Source of the DNA: Euglena gracilis
Lineage: Eukaryota; Euglenida; Euglenophyceae; Euglenales
Assembly (NCBI GenBank): GCA_039621445.1
Contig: CP154954.1
Coordinates: forward strand, 21,774,954-21,838,953
Direction: 5' to 3'
Length of the DNA: 64,000 nt
In this document: positions 31,292-42,951 of the stretch, piece by piece
How positions within the stretch are numbered: position 1 is the stretch's first letter
Layout: each line of letters begins with the position of its first letter
The notes under the pieces: generated by a model
Told to the model about the DNA's origin: nothing
The model's database searches: none
What the model saw: the letters and a program-made list of their open reading frames with translations, nothing else
Translations under genes and position numbers: made by a program

Positions 31292-32627
31292 CTGGGAACT
31301 CCAATGGCTGCCACAGCAACTTGGGTTGTAGCTGGAACGATTTAGGGCAGGTAAAAACAAATCCCACACATACACTTTAACTTAAAAAAAAATTGGTACC
31401 TTTGTGCAATTGCGCAAAAAAAATCACTTGTGCAAATGCGCACACAGACACTCGAACAACAGCAAGAACGGTCTGTTTTAGCAACTACTCAAATGGAAGA
31501 TTATTGCAATTACGCAGGTGGTTCCTTTGCGTAATTGCCCCAAAAAAACACACGATGCTCCTTCGCACAATTGCGCAAAGAACCACTTGTGGTATTGCAA
31601 AAGTGGTCCATTCAAATGATGGGTTTGCTGCAATTATGAGAATTCAAAGTCATACAACTATTTGAAAATTGAATCCCCCCGCGAAACTGTCACCTGTCAG
31701 GCCAGCAAGTACAGAGGTAGGTGACAGGTCGGTTTTATGACAGGTCAGCGAGTACGGAGACAGGTGACATTTTCCCGGGGCCGGATCAGAGGTAAAACGG
31801 TGAATCTTTCGCCCCCAACTGATTTTCCCACATCCTTTGAGGTCCATTCAATTTTCCACCTTCAAAAAATACATATTCCATGAGACCACTGGTGTTTGAA
31901 GCCCAGTCCCAGAACGATGCGCACATCGCATTGCGCGGCTGTGCACAACTCATGAGGGGGGCACATCCCCTCACATGTGTGCACGATCTGACACCACAAT
32001 CGCGCGCTTGTGCACCAGGGCGGTCTTTCAAACAATTCAAAAAAAAAAACTCTGGTGTCCCACATTCGACTAAAAAAATCAACAAGAAAAATGGAATCGA
32101 TTCTGTTTCTAATTTTAGACCACGTTCGAGTCTCAGTCTGACCCTTGGTTGGTCGGGCCTGAGGGTGGTCCTTTACAAAAAAAACACGAAATCCTGTCCC
32201 TCATGGACCGCCCTGATATGCGCACGCTTGGTGCGTCATGTGCGCATGATCTGTCACATACAGTGTGATGTGTCCCTCATTGCTGCAAACAAACAAAACA
32301 ATACATAAAAACCTCTGCTGTCCCACAAGAATACACAAGAAAACGGAAAATTCGAATTTTTTTCGGCAAAAAAGGTTGGCTTTGGGGGGGAGAGTTTTCT
32401 GGCATTAAAACCTGGCGCTAAACCAGCCAAAATACAAAAATATGGCAGCCATAAAACCAAGGCCCCTCCGGGGCATTGATTTTATCCGGGGTGGGGGTGT
32501 GTATGGTTGTACTGGGTCCCACCTTGGGGGGAAAACAGGGGTTATTGTTAGGGTTATAACTGTACTTCCGGAGTACTCCCATTCTTAGAAAGTCAGGGAG
32601 AAGCTAGACCCCGTTTCGGACCGAGTT
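31291..32627. other. Unassigned; short palindromic TTGTGCAATTGCGC words
   Basis: 31400-31610 contains several GCAATTGCGC/GCGCAAT words in both orientations. 31685-31770 has a repeated GTGACAGGTC motif. 32480-32620 carries a GGGTCCCA and TTAGGGTTA stretch related to 28.3 and 58.6 kb. No gene. Confidence 0.5.
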
Positions 32628-32691
<64 letters not shown>

Positions 32692-32911
32692 TACATACAT
32701 ACATACATACATACGTACATACATACATACATACATACATACATACATACATACATACATACATACATACATACATACATACATACATACATACATACAT
32801 ACATACATACATACATACATACATACATACATACATACATACATACATACATACATACATACATACATACATACATACATACATACATACATACATACAT
32901 ACATACATACA

Positions 32912-32947
<36 letters not shown>

Positions 32948-33054
32948 TGTATATATATGTATATATATACATATATATATACATATATATGTATATATAT
33001 ATGTATATATATGCATATATATGTATGTATATATATATATATATATATATATAA
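32628..33054. repeat. Compound ACAG / ACAT / ATGT-ATAT microsatellite
   Basis: ACAG units (32628-32690), ACAT units (32691-32940), then alternating ATATGTATAT to the left end of the composite element. Confidence 0.98.
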
Positions 33055-33156
33055 CAAACAATACTAGATCACCTGAGAGGAGGCTTAATAACCCCCCCTC
33101 CACACACACTAAAACATATGTATGTATATATATATGTGTGTGTATATATACATATA

Positions 33157-33251
<95 letters not shown>

Positions 33252-33272
33252 TTATGTGTGTGTGGAGGGGGG

Positions 33273-34588
33273 GGTCGCTGAGCTCTTATCTCTTTAGAGT
33301 AAGAGCGAAGCTTACCACCCCGGCGACGGGGGGGTCGGACCCCCCGCCCCCCCCCCCTGGGTAGGTCGGGACACCCGAGGATTATCGATGTGATTGGATT
33401 TCCGGGCCCCCAAAATGAATAGCCTATAGGTTAGGAGAGGATCCCTAGTTTCTCCAGAGCCCTTCGGTTACCCGTAACTCCCCGCCAGTCCGGAGATATG
33501 GCCCGAGCAAAAAAGTTGTCTACCGTTTTTTTTTCCGGGGAAATTGCAGGGTCATTTTGGGGTCAAAAAATCGAAAAATTCAAAATATCTCGAAAACGCC
33601 GTGGAGTTGAGGAAAAGTAATGAGGACGTCATTCCACAACTTTGGGACGCCCGATCGATCGGTATGCGCGGTTTGGGCCAACTCCTTGCCTAGCCCGAGA
33701 TACGGCCGTTTTGGGGTTTTGGGCCAGTTTTGCCAGCTTTGGCCATTTCGGGCCCGTTCGGGGCCCGAAACCGTAAATTGGCCGTATCTCGGGCTAGACG
33801 AGGAGTTGGAGCCCAAACCAGGGGGCCAATCATTAGGTTTAGGGGGGGGCTTTGACCGTTTTTTGGGGTTTCCGGGGCCTGGTTGTGCGATTTTGGGCCA
33901 GTTTTGGGTATTCGGGGACCCCTGCAGGGGGTTCGAGGGCGGCTGGGCGAGGGGGGGACAGGTGGCAGGTCGGGACCAAAAATTTTGAAAAAAATTTTTT
34001 CGTTCAAAAACACTTTTTTTCACTTAAGAACATCAAAAAAAGTGTTTTTGGGCGAAAAAAATTTTCCGACCTGGACCCCCCCCCATGCCCCCCCTGGCTG
34101 GGGCCCGCCCGCCCCCCTGGCCGGTGTGGACTTAGCCATTTTTGGGTCAAAAAGTCGAAAAAAATCGAAAATTTTTTTTTTTTTTAATTTTTTTTTTTTG
34201 ACCTCCCGGACCCGAAAAAAGTGTTTTCGAGCCAAAAATGAGCGTTTTTCGACCCGCCAGCGCCCCGTTTTGGGCCGCCAATCCATTGACTTTGGGTCAA
34301 AACCGGGTCAAAAAAGTCGAAAAAAATCGAAATTTTTTTTTGCCCAGAACAATGTTTTTTTTGGCCTCAGAGACCCGTAAAACCTTTTTTTGAGCTGAAA
34401 ATGAGCGTTTTTCGACCCGCCAGCCGGGCCGGGCCGCCGGGCCGCCGGGCCACCGGCCGGGCCGGGCCACCGGGCCGCCGGGCCGCCGGCCGGTCCGCAC
34501 CACCGGGCCGGGCCGCGCCCCTGGGCCGATGGCAGGCTGGGCCGGGCCGGGGTGGTCTCCCAAAGAGCTCAGCTCTACCTCACACCCT
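33273..34588. repeat. Internal unit 1 of the composite element
   Basis: From TCGCTGAGCTCTTATCTC to CTCACACCCTGG. It contains several copies, in both orientations, of a phrase ending in CCCGAGATACGGCCGTTTT, and a tandem pair of TTTTTCGACCCGCCAG-ending modules at 34130-34425, followed by a GGGCCGCCGGGCC array. Confidence 0.7.
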
Positions 34589-36446
34589 GGTCGCTGAGCT
34601 CTTATCTCTTTAGAGTAAGAGCGAAGCTTACCACCCCCCCCGAAACCCCCCCCTGACCCCCCCCCCCCCCCCCCCCCCCGCCCCCCGCCCCCCCCCCCCC
34701 CCCTGAGTAGGCCCGGGCACCCGCGGATTATCGATGTGACCTGATTTCCGGACCCGAGAAGTTAATAGCCTATAGGTTAGGAGAGGGTCCCTAGTTCGTC
34801 CAGAGCCCGTATTTTGCCCCCAACTCCCCGCCGGTCCGGAGATCTGGCCCGAGCAAAAAAGTTGTGTACCGTTTTTTTTTCCAAAGAACTTTTGTTGGAC
34901 CAGCAACAGGGGGTCATTTGTGGGGTCAAAAAATCGAAAAATTCAAAATATCTCGAAAACGCTGGGGAGTTGAGAAAAGCTAAAGAGTACCTCATTCCAC
35001 AGCTTTGGGACGCCCTATCCACCGGTATGCGCTGTTTGGGCCAACTCCCCGCCTGGGCCGAGATACGGCCGTTTTGTGGTTTCGCCGTGGGGGGACTCTG
35101 CCATTTGGAGCCCAAAATGGGCCAAAAAACCAGTTTTTGCAAAATATCTCCAAAATGGTGGGGAGGTGAAAAAAATGTCCGGAGACCTAAATTGAAGCCC
35201 TTGGAACGCCCTATCTACTGGTATTTTGATTTCCCCGCTGCTCCCCGCCTAGCCCTAGATACGGCCGTTTTCAGGTCCAAATGGCCGTTTTGTACATTTT
35301 TCCCTCTATCCGACTTAGCCGTTTTCGGGCCAAAAAGTCGAAAAAAAACGGAAAAATGTTTTTTTTGCCCGAAACCATGTTTTTTGGCTTCCTGGACCCG
35401 GAAAAGGTGTTTTCGAGCCGAAAATTGGTGTTTTTCGACCCCCCAGCCCATCATGGCCCTCGTGGCCCATGATGCGCATCATGGCCAATGATGGCCATCA
35501 TGACCAATGATGCCCATCAAGACCCCGGATGGCCATCATGACCCCCCCGGATGGCCATCATGACCAATGATGGCCATCATGACCATTACGGCCATCATGA
35601 CCAATGATGGCCATCATGACCCCGGATGGCCATCATGACCCCGGATGGCCATCATGACCCCGGATGGCCATCATGACCCCGGATGGCCATCATGATCAAT
35701 GATGGCCATCATGACCCCGGATGGCCATCATGACCAATGATGGCCATCATGACCAATGATGGCCATCATGACCCCGGATGGCCATCATGACCCCGGATGG
35801 CCATCATGACCAAAGATGGCCATCACGACCCCGGATGGCCATCATGACCCCGGATGGCCATCATGACCCCGGATGGACCCATCATGACCCCGGATGGCCA
35901 TCATGACCCCACATGGCCATCATGACCAATGATGGCCATCATGACCCCGGATGGCCATCATGACCCCGGATGGCCATCATGAACCCGGATGGCCATCAGG
36001 ACCCCGGATGGCCATCAGGACCCCGGATGGCCATCATGACCCCGGATGGCCATCATGACCAATGATGGCCATCATGACGACCATCATGACCCCGGATGGC
36101 CATCATGACCCCGGATGGCCATCATGACCCCGGATGGCCATCATGACCCCGGATGGCCATCATGACCCCACATGGCCATCATGACCAATGATGGCCATCA
36201 TGACCCCGGATGGCCATCATGACCCCGGATGGGCAATGATGACCCCGGATGGCCATCATGACCCCGGATGGCCATCATGACCCCGGATGGCCATCATGAT
36301 CAATGATGGCCATCATGACCCCGGATGGCCATCATGACCCCGGATGGACCCATCATGACCCCGGGCCGGGCCGCGCTGCTGGGCCGCTGGCAGGCGGGGC
36401 CGGGCCGGGGTGGTCTCCTAAAGAGCTCAGCTCTACGTCACACCCT
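34589..36446. repeat. Internal unit 2 of the composite element
   Basis: Aligns with unit 1 from the first base (shared GATTATCGATGTGA, AATAGCCTATAGGTTAGGAG and ATCTCGAAAACGC) and ends with the same GGGCCGGGGTGGTCTCC and GAGCTCAGCTCTAC. It is longer because it contains the GATGGCCATCATGACC minisatellite. Confidence 0.7.
35455..36360. repeat. GATGGCCATCATGACCCCG minisatellite
   Basis: About 50 units of roughly 18 bp, mostly GGATGGCCATCATGACCCC with AATGATGGCCATCATGACC variants. ATGGCCATCAT is almost a perfect palindrome, so each unit can form a small hairpin. Confidence 0.95.
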
Positions 36447-36665
36447 GGTTATTAAGCCTCCTCTCAGGTGATCTAGTATTGTTTGACCTCAGTGGGCGTG
36501 TATTTTGGGGGCGTTTGACCCTCTGTCCAACCTGGCTGAAGGCCTGCCATTTTTAAAAAAAAACAAAATTAAAAAATGTAAAAATTTTCGGTCGGTTTTG
36601 GGCAGGTTTTCAGTGGTTGGGTGGGTGGGTCGACCGGGGAGGGGGGTGCATGGGTGGGTTTCAAC

Positions 36666-36933
36666 CAGGGGATTTTTTTTTAGCCGTGGAACCCCGGGGG
36701 GGGGGGGGTCCCGCCGAGCCCCCCCCCCCGGGGGTCCCCCAGGGGCGGGTGGGATACTTTTCGGCGCCGAAGGCGCCGAAAATTTTTGAAAAAGGTGCTA
36801 TTTTGGCATTTTTCGCGATCTTTTGGCCTTTTCGGGGAAAAGTGGGTTGGGTCACCCGGGACCCCCCTCTGGGGGCGGCCCCCCCCCCCAGAGGGTGGGG
36901 GGACCTCCCTTCCCCCCGGTCTTAAAAAACCTG
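36666..36933. mobile_element. Inverted-repeat element, CAGGGG family
   Basis: A 268-bp element, ends CAGGGGATTTTTTTTTAG and GGTCTTAAAAAACCTG, with a perfect 8-bp duplication GTTTCAAC (36658-36665, 36934-36941). Hairpin TTCGGCGCCGAAGGCGCCGA at 36761-36780. Right half nearly matches the exon-borne copy 18337-18619 (GGTGCTATTTTGGCATTTTT, shared in most positions). Confidence 0.92.
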
Positions 36934-36969
36934 GTTTCAACAAATGTGGGTGTGTGAGTGGGACAGTAC

Positions 36970-37345
36970 CCCCCCTTGACACGGCGTGTCGTTGACACAC
37001 CCCGTGTCAACGACACTTTTCTGGAACACTACCTTTTGAATCACAGTGACATTGACATGGCGTGCCGTTGACACACCCCCCGTGTCAACGGCACTCTCCT
37101 GGAACATTGGCGTGTCAACGACAAGGGGGGGAGATACCTCCCCAGGCGCTTGCCATCCCCCTGGGCGTTTGGCCCCCCTCCTCCCTTGAATGGAAACTTG
37201 CCCCCCCCGAAGTTGTCCTTCGGCCTTAACCTGCGACCTTGGTCCCCCATCTTTAAGGGGTTTGGCCTATTCTGCGCATGGCCCGCCGAAATTCTTGACA
37301 TGCAAACTTGACACCCTAAGATTGGCCCCGGCCATTCCTTCGATC
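36970..37345. repeat. GTGTCGTTGACAC hairpins and a dispersed repeat
   Basis: 36970-37130 has two long hairpins built on TGTCGTTGACAC and CGTGTCAACGACA, each followed by CTGGAACA. 37180-37345 is a copy of a 150-bp dispersed repeat with GAAGTTGTCCTTCGGCCTTA and ACATGCAAACTTG, also at 41340-41470 and 45165-45340. Confidence 0.65.
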
Positions 37346-38733
37346 ATGGCCCGGGCCATGCGCCCAGGGGGGGGGGACCCCTGAGGGGTCACCAAAATCT
37401 TGGGGATATTCTTTGAACAACTGACCAGGGCAAATGTGTTCCATGTAAAGTGTTGAGCCACAGTTGTCAGTTTAGCTCAATGTGGCTGTTTCTGTTATTT
37501 GATTGCGTTTGATTGCTTTTCTGCTGCAGCCAATTCATATTGTTATTCTAAAGCATAACCATCTGTACAGTTTGTTACCGGACAAGCACCATAATTTCAG
37601 CATATTCTGCAAGCTATGCAGGCATCCTTCTCGCATTTCGACCACTTTAAGAACTGAAGAACCACCCTTTGGCCTAAGGGCTGACCAACAGCCGGTCTGG
37701 GAATCGAATGTAGATGAAAATTAATAGTCGAGCCCCGCATCTTTTGATGTTTGGGTGGATGGGTAATGGTCCAAGGATGCCAGAATCACCTTTTGGGGTC
37801 CTTTTTCCTGTGAATTTTTCATTGAATGTGTTGGGAAGGGTTATTTTTGTTGCTTAAGGACTGCCCTGCTTCTGGTACTGTATTTTGGAGTTCAGCATAT
37901 TGAGTGAAACGTTCCAGTGTTCATAATCCTCCATGGAATTCTCTTCTAAAAAGCTTACAATGCAATCCACAAATTAAATATGGGGTTCATGCGCAAGGAG
38001 TTCACTCATCAAGACTGGACCTGCAGCCATGCTCAGCAGATATGCTCTGTCGCCCCCTCTAACATAAACCTGTTGTGAAGGTTGTTTAAGCTTTCATTCC
38101 ATCGCCAAGTGCAAGGCACGGGGCCGCCCATCCATCCTGTAATTCTGTTTCTTTTCTTGTTACACACATCTTGCATCTGGGCTGCATTATTTTCTCAGAG
38201 AAACTCCACACGAGAAGAGTATTTTTGGAGAGAAGTGTATTTTTGTTGTTGTTTTTGGCAGAAATTACACTCTGAAGGATCTTTGCATAATTTCTGTGCT
38301 TTTGTGCGGCTTTTTATTTTTTCCTCGTTTATGTGCAAGAAAAAGCCTGCAGTGTGCAGAATGTGCGGTCGTTCACCTGCCCATGTGCACATTTTGCACT
38401 CCTTGTAACCATACCTCTTACCCGCCCCTTTGCAAGGGGATTTTTTTTCGTGTTTTTTTTATTAAACCGCGAATTTGAAGAAATTCGCGTTCTGCGTGTT
38501 TTTGTTTGTTTGTGTGTGTTTTCTGGCAATTTTTCGATTTCTTCTGGTTATTTCTTCTAAGTCCAACAAATTCCGTGCACTTAAAAAAATGCCCTGTTTG
38601 GGCATCATTTTCCCCTGAGACCAAATTTTTTGTTGATTCTTTGTATTTTCTTGGCCAACAATAAAATTGCATATTCATTTTGATCCCGCACGTTTCCTAA
38701 ATTTAAACAAAACAATATAAAGCAAAACACAAT
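37346..38733. other. Unassigned sequence
   Basis: No gene or clear element. An inverted GCGAATTTGAAGAAATTCGC hairpin lies at 38468-38487. Confidence 0.5.
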
Positions 38734-39751
38734 CAGGCTGTATTTTAGTCGGGTGCCGACCCCACCCCGGGGGCAGGCACCTATGCCGACCGCAGCCGAC
38801 CGCAGCCGACCGCAGCCGACCGCGGCCGACCGCGGGTTTCAGGACTGTCATAGGTGGGGTGCCGACCGCAGCCGACCGCAGCCGACCGCAGCCGACTGCA
38901 GCCGACCGCGCAACTTTTTTCTAATTGATGTCAATTTTTCAGTGAGAATAAGGAATTAGGCTCATTTTTATCCCAGATGTTGAGATTTTTCTGGCTCATC
39001 TGGCTGATGTTGCCACTTTTGGCCACTTTTGGCCATTTTTGGCCATTTTTGGTCGCTTTTGTCCCCTTTTGGCCCATTTGCCACCATAATTCACCCATTT
39101 TGACCCATTTTGACCATTTTTGGCCACTTTTTGCCCACTTCTTGTAATTTTGGGCTATTTTGGCCTGCTCTTGGGCCATTTTGGGCCATTTAGGGCCATT
39201 TTTGACCATTTAAAGCCACTTTCGACCTTTTCTTTTGGGCAAAGGCAGCAAAAATCGACCAAAAGTCGGCAACAGTGGCCAAAAGCAGTCCAAAAGCATT
39301 AAAAACTGGCCAAAAGCAGCGAAAAGTGGCCAAAAGTCGGCAACAGTGGATTGTGTGATTGTGATATATGCTCATTTTTTGTTGGCCTGCCCCCCACCAA
39401 CAGCCAACTACTTTGCCGACCGCAGCCGACCGCAGCCGACCGCGGCCGACCACAGCCGACCGCGGACTAAAATTTGGAATCTGTCATAGGTGCTTGCCCG
39501 GGGGGGGGGGTGCCTGCCTGGGCAGGCACCCCAAGGCACTCCAAATCCGACCCCCCCGGGGGGGGGGGCACGGCCAAAAGTGCCCTAGCACAGACCCCGA
39601 TGCCGAAGGCGCCGGGGAGCCAAAAATGGCCTATTTTCAAAGGAATGTGCCTGGGCACAGGTCGAAATCCGACCCCCCAGGGGGGGGGGTAGTGCCTGCC
39701 TGGGCAGGCACTCCGGACCCCCCTCCCCCCCGGGTTGGTAAAAACAGCCTG
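38734..39751. mobile_element. Inverted-repeat element, CAGGCTGT family, long copy
   Basis: A 1018-bp element with ends CAGGCTGTATTTTAGTCGG and GGTTGGTAAAAACAGCCTG and a perfect 8-bp duplication AACACAAT (38726-38733, 39752-39759). The outer parts match 16044-16329. The extra interior has three blocks of GCCGACCGCA decamers (38780-38838, 38858-38908, 39413-39465) and, between them, a phased TTTTGGCCA array (39000-39345). The hairpin CCGATGCCGAAGGCGCCGG lies near 39597. Confidence 0.9.
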
Positions 39752-40254
39752 AACACAATCATTCTTTTTGAATTTTTTTGCTTAAAAAGCATTTTCTTTG
39801 AAAAATTTGCAGTTTTGCTGAGTTTTTGTTGCTTTTTTGCAATAAAAATTATGCAAACAATTAAAATATGCAACATATGAATGCTAAAATGCTAAATCAT
39901 GATAAAACTCGCCTAGGCCTGTCGAGCAAAATCAAGAAATACAATCCCCTCCCAAATTTAAGACCCCCCGTTGATGGCACGAAGCACCTGGGATGGTATA
40001 AAAGTCCCTGAAAAGTTGCCAAAAACCCATTTTCAGGCCCAAGAATGATGAAAATTGAGATATTTTGAATCCCCCCCGGCTCCGGTGGTCAATGATAATA
40101 ATAATAATAATCCCCCCGCTCTGATTGTTGATTGTGATGATTGCTCAACCTTGTTGATGAAAACAATGTTTCAGCAGATAAGTCCGAAAACCGCAGAACC
40201 CATGCTGGGTGTGCCGTCTCTCGTGCCACCTACCAATCTTTGTCTTGCTTCACA
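39752..40254. other. Unassigned sequence
   Basis: AT-rich, with a short AATAATAATAATAATA run at 40094-40110 and C-rich words like the AATAATA elements at 39950-40120. Confidence 0.45.
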
Positions 40255-41219
40255 CTGTTGGAGATTTTTTTTTGGACCTGGGGTTTTTGGTTCCGGACCC
40301 ACCCACCCACCCTCTGGGGGTCTGGGGAGGGAGGCGCTTGGAGGGATGCTTTTGGGACGCTTTGGGTCAAAATTTGGGTCTAAAATTTTTCGGTGCTTTG
40401 CGCCGAAAATAGAGGAAGACCCTGCCTTCGGCAGGGTATCCACTTGGCCGACCCCCCACCAGGGGGGGGGGGGGGACTCGGCTGGGACCCACCCCCACCC
40501 ACCCACCCCGGGTCACGAAAGCTTTAAAAAAAATCTCTGCCCCCTGTGCCTGTCAACGTTGGGGGAACAACCTTGGGGTATGGAGTTTCAAAGGCTGAAT
40601 AAGAGAAGCCGTGTCCTCACAGTGTCGAGTCTCACCCCTGTGTTGATTGTCTCTGGATACTGCTTTGGTGGGGGGTGATGGGCAGTATGCTCTGTTCTTA
40701 CCCCGGGGGGGGGGGGGCGGGGGGCATTTTCCACTTTCAAAAAGCCAGTCACTTCTTGACCCCCCCCCCTCGGTCGGTCAGTCACTCTTGCCACATGGCC
40801 GAAAATGGCCAAAAATCAAAGGATTTTGGTCAAAAATTCAAATAATTATAATTTCGGCGCCAGGGGAGCACTTCTGGACAATCCTGGCCGACCTCACCCC
40901 CAGCCCGGCGGGGGGGGGGGGGGGCTCTGGAGCCAAAAAAACCAATCAGGAACCCCTCAGGGAGGTGGGGTGGGACACACCTTAAGCAATGGTATGCCCC
41001 CACCCCTGTGTCCAACCAACACTTAGGTGGCAAAGTGTGGTCCGAATAGACACGGAGTATCTTTGAATTAATTTGAATTAAAGATAACAATCTCTGACAA
41101 CAAATTACGGAGAAATCGATTTTTCTGAGTCATCTGGCCTCCAAAAATGCTAAATTTTATGAGAAAGTACAAAAAAAATGGCCCCAAAGGGGGGGTTTTG
41201 GGTGCTATTTTGGGTCTTA

Positions 41220-41345
41220 CGGGACTTTTGGGAAATATCCCCAAATAATACCCTCCCCCCCCTCGGGCTGGGACTTCGGGCGAAAAAATAATTAATAATA
41301 ATTCCCGGGGTATTATTTTTGGGGGGGTTTACCCCCGGGTGCTTG
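41220..41345. repeat. AATAATA C-rich palindrome
   Basis: CCCCAAATAATACCCTCCCC with GGCTGGGACTTCGGGC and the inverted CGGGGTATTATTTTTGGGGG. Same class as 52.5 kb. Confidence 0.6.
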
Positions 41346-41704
41346 GCCCCCTCATCCTTCCATGCAAATTTGATGGCCCCCCTACAGTTGGCCTTCGGCC
41401 CTTTGCACATGGTCGCCAACATGCATTCTTAACATGCAAACTTGGCCCCTGGACTAACCTTCAATCATGGCCGGACAAGCGCCGGGGGTTTATCCCCCCC
41501 CCCAGGCCACGCTGGCTGCTGAGCCCCCCCCCCCGCCCCCCAGGAAACGGTCACTTCTGTTCCAGACCTTGGCAACTCTCTATCATCGCAGGTTGTCGAG
41601 TCCTGGGCACCTGACAGTGTCCCGGACGGGCTTTTCAACGGAAAGTGAATGAAGTTTGAACCCGACCGGCTGGCCGGCCACCGCCATGTCCCCCACCCCG
41701 CCAG

Positions 41705-41882
41705 GAGCCTTTCAGTTATCGTTTCCCTCGGGCCCTGCGATGGCCTCGCCTCCGCCCTCTCAGGGCCCCCCCGTCGACGTTCCCACCCCAGTGACAAGGG
41801 GGCACCGCCACCGCAGCGGGACGTTGGTTGGCCGTTCGGGGACGGCGCAGCCATCCTGTCCCAAACCAGTGGGCGGGGCAGG
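41705..41882 (+). CDS. Coding-like segment between the inverted arms
   Basis: A GC-rich stretch with a plausible acceptor CCCCACCCCGCCAG and donor GTGGGT at 41883 and an open frame of 59 codons: SLSVIVSLGPCDGLASALSG, RRRSHPSDKGAPPPQRDVGW, PFGDGAAILSQTSGRGR. A second frame is open too, from an ATG in good context at 41686 (MSPTPPGAFQLSFPSGP). It may be a captured gene fragment carried by the inverted-repeat element, or a host exon next to which arms inserted. No domain recognised. Confidence 0.3.
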
Positions 41883-42492
41883 GTGGGTGGGACTCTTGTG
41901 CGGTCATTTCAAAGATACTCCGTGTCTATTCGGACCACACTTTGCCACCTAAGTGTTGGTTGGACACAGGGGTGGGGGCATACCACTGCTTAAGGTGTGT
42001 CCCACCCCACCTCCCTGAGGGGTTCCTGATTGGTTTTTTGGCTCCAGAGCCCCCCCCCCCCCCGCCGGGCTGGGGGTGAGGTCGGCCAGGATTGTCCAGA
42101 AGTGCTCCCCTGGCGCTGAAATTATAATTATTTGAATTTTTGACCAAAATCCTTTGATTTTTGGCCATTTTCGACCATGTGGCAAGAGTGACTGACCAAC
42201 CGGGGGGGGGGGAGGAAGTGATTGACGTCCCAAAAGCATCCCCCCAAGCACCCCTCCCTCCCGGAGGGTGGGTGGGTGGGTCCGGAACCAAAACCCCAGG
42301 TCCAAAAAAACCTACAACAGGGGGATGTTTTCGGTTTGCCAGAAGGGTTTTGCTAATTTCCCTATCAAACCCTGCCAGCCGGTACCAACCACCCCGGCCA
42401 ACTCCCCAACCGCTTTCGTGGGCGGTCACCTTCCCCATTTTTTTTGACATTTCGAGAGTCAGCTGACCCGCAGTTTCTGTGCAACCAGGAAT

Positions 42493-42951
42493 CAGCTTAA
42501 GGATTTGCAGTTCCGGGGCGGGGGGGGGGGTGGCTGGACTGCAGCCAGTCCAAAAAGCATCCAGTGGAATTTTGAGTGTACCACCCCCCTAAGAGGCGAT
42601 CTGTTAGCAGCCCCAGTTTGTGGAAAATTTTCAAGTGACCAGCACAGAGTACTGGAAAATTTTTCCTGCCACGCAAAACACCTGGAAGGAACCTGCCAGA
42701 AATGTCTGTTTTTTTTGCATTTTTCGAATTTTTTGGGAACAAAATCCACAAAATACCGTGTTAAAACCCTCATTTCCACATCGGCGCGCAGCGCCAAAGA
42801 AATTTTTTTCCCAGTCAGGGGGACCCCAGGACCCTCCCCTCGGGGAGAGGGGGGTTCCTGGGGTCCCCCTTGGTTTTTTTCCTCATCTGGTGACTTTCTG
42901 CAGTTATTCCAAAATTCCCAGCCAGTGGGCCCACCTGGAGTCTTTAAGCTG
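42493..42951. repeat. Probable CAGCTTAAGG...CTTTAAGCTG element
   Basis: Ends CAGCTTAAGGATTTGCAG and AGTCTTTAAGCTG. Interior has C/G runs and the hairpin TCGGCGCGCAGCGCC near 42781. The 8-bp flanks CCAGGAAT and AGGCCTAT do not match, so it is old or rearranged. Confidence 0.55.

Larger units (their letters stand above)
33055..36485. mobile_element. Composite element with 39-bp inverted ends
   Basis: The ends are perfect 39-bp inverted repeats (33055-33093 and 36447-36485) starting CAAACAATACTAGATCACCT. Just inside the left end is a second palindrome around an AT microsatellite (CCCCTCCACACACAC at 33096-33110 and its inverse at 33257-33270). The interior holds two direct copies of a unit that begins TCGCTGAGCTCTTATCTC (33273 and 34589) and ends AAGAGCTCAGCTCTAC...CACACCCTGG. 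Only the second carries the minisatellite at 35455-36360. No open frame resembling a transposase and no target duplication were found. Confidence 0.75.
40255..42328. mobile_element. Large inverted repeat around a coding-like insert
   Basis: The left arm (about 40255-41065) and right arm (about 41907-42328) are inverted copies. Matching blocks include TTTTTTTGGACCTGGGGTTT near 40266 and its inverse near 42300, and an almost identical 285-bp block 40780-41065 versus 41907-42195. The left arm has extra sequence (40385-40780) missing from the right. The hairpin TTCGGTGCTTTGCGCCGAAA is at 40390. No target duplication was found. Between the arms lie a copy of a dispersed repeat and a GC-rich, exon-like stretch. 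Confidence 0.75.

Noticed and set aside
35455-36360. Regularly spaced palindromic repeats resembling a CRISPR array
   Set aside because: There are no unique spacers; units are directly tandem 18-mers in eukaryotic DNA.
33047-36493. 8-bp target duplication for the 3.4-kb composite element
   Set aside because: Left flank ATATATAA and right flank ACCTCAGT do not match; the left flank is microsatellite.
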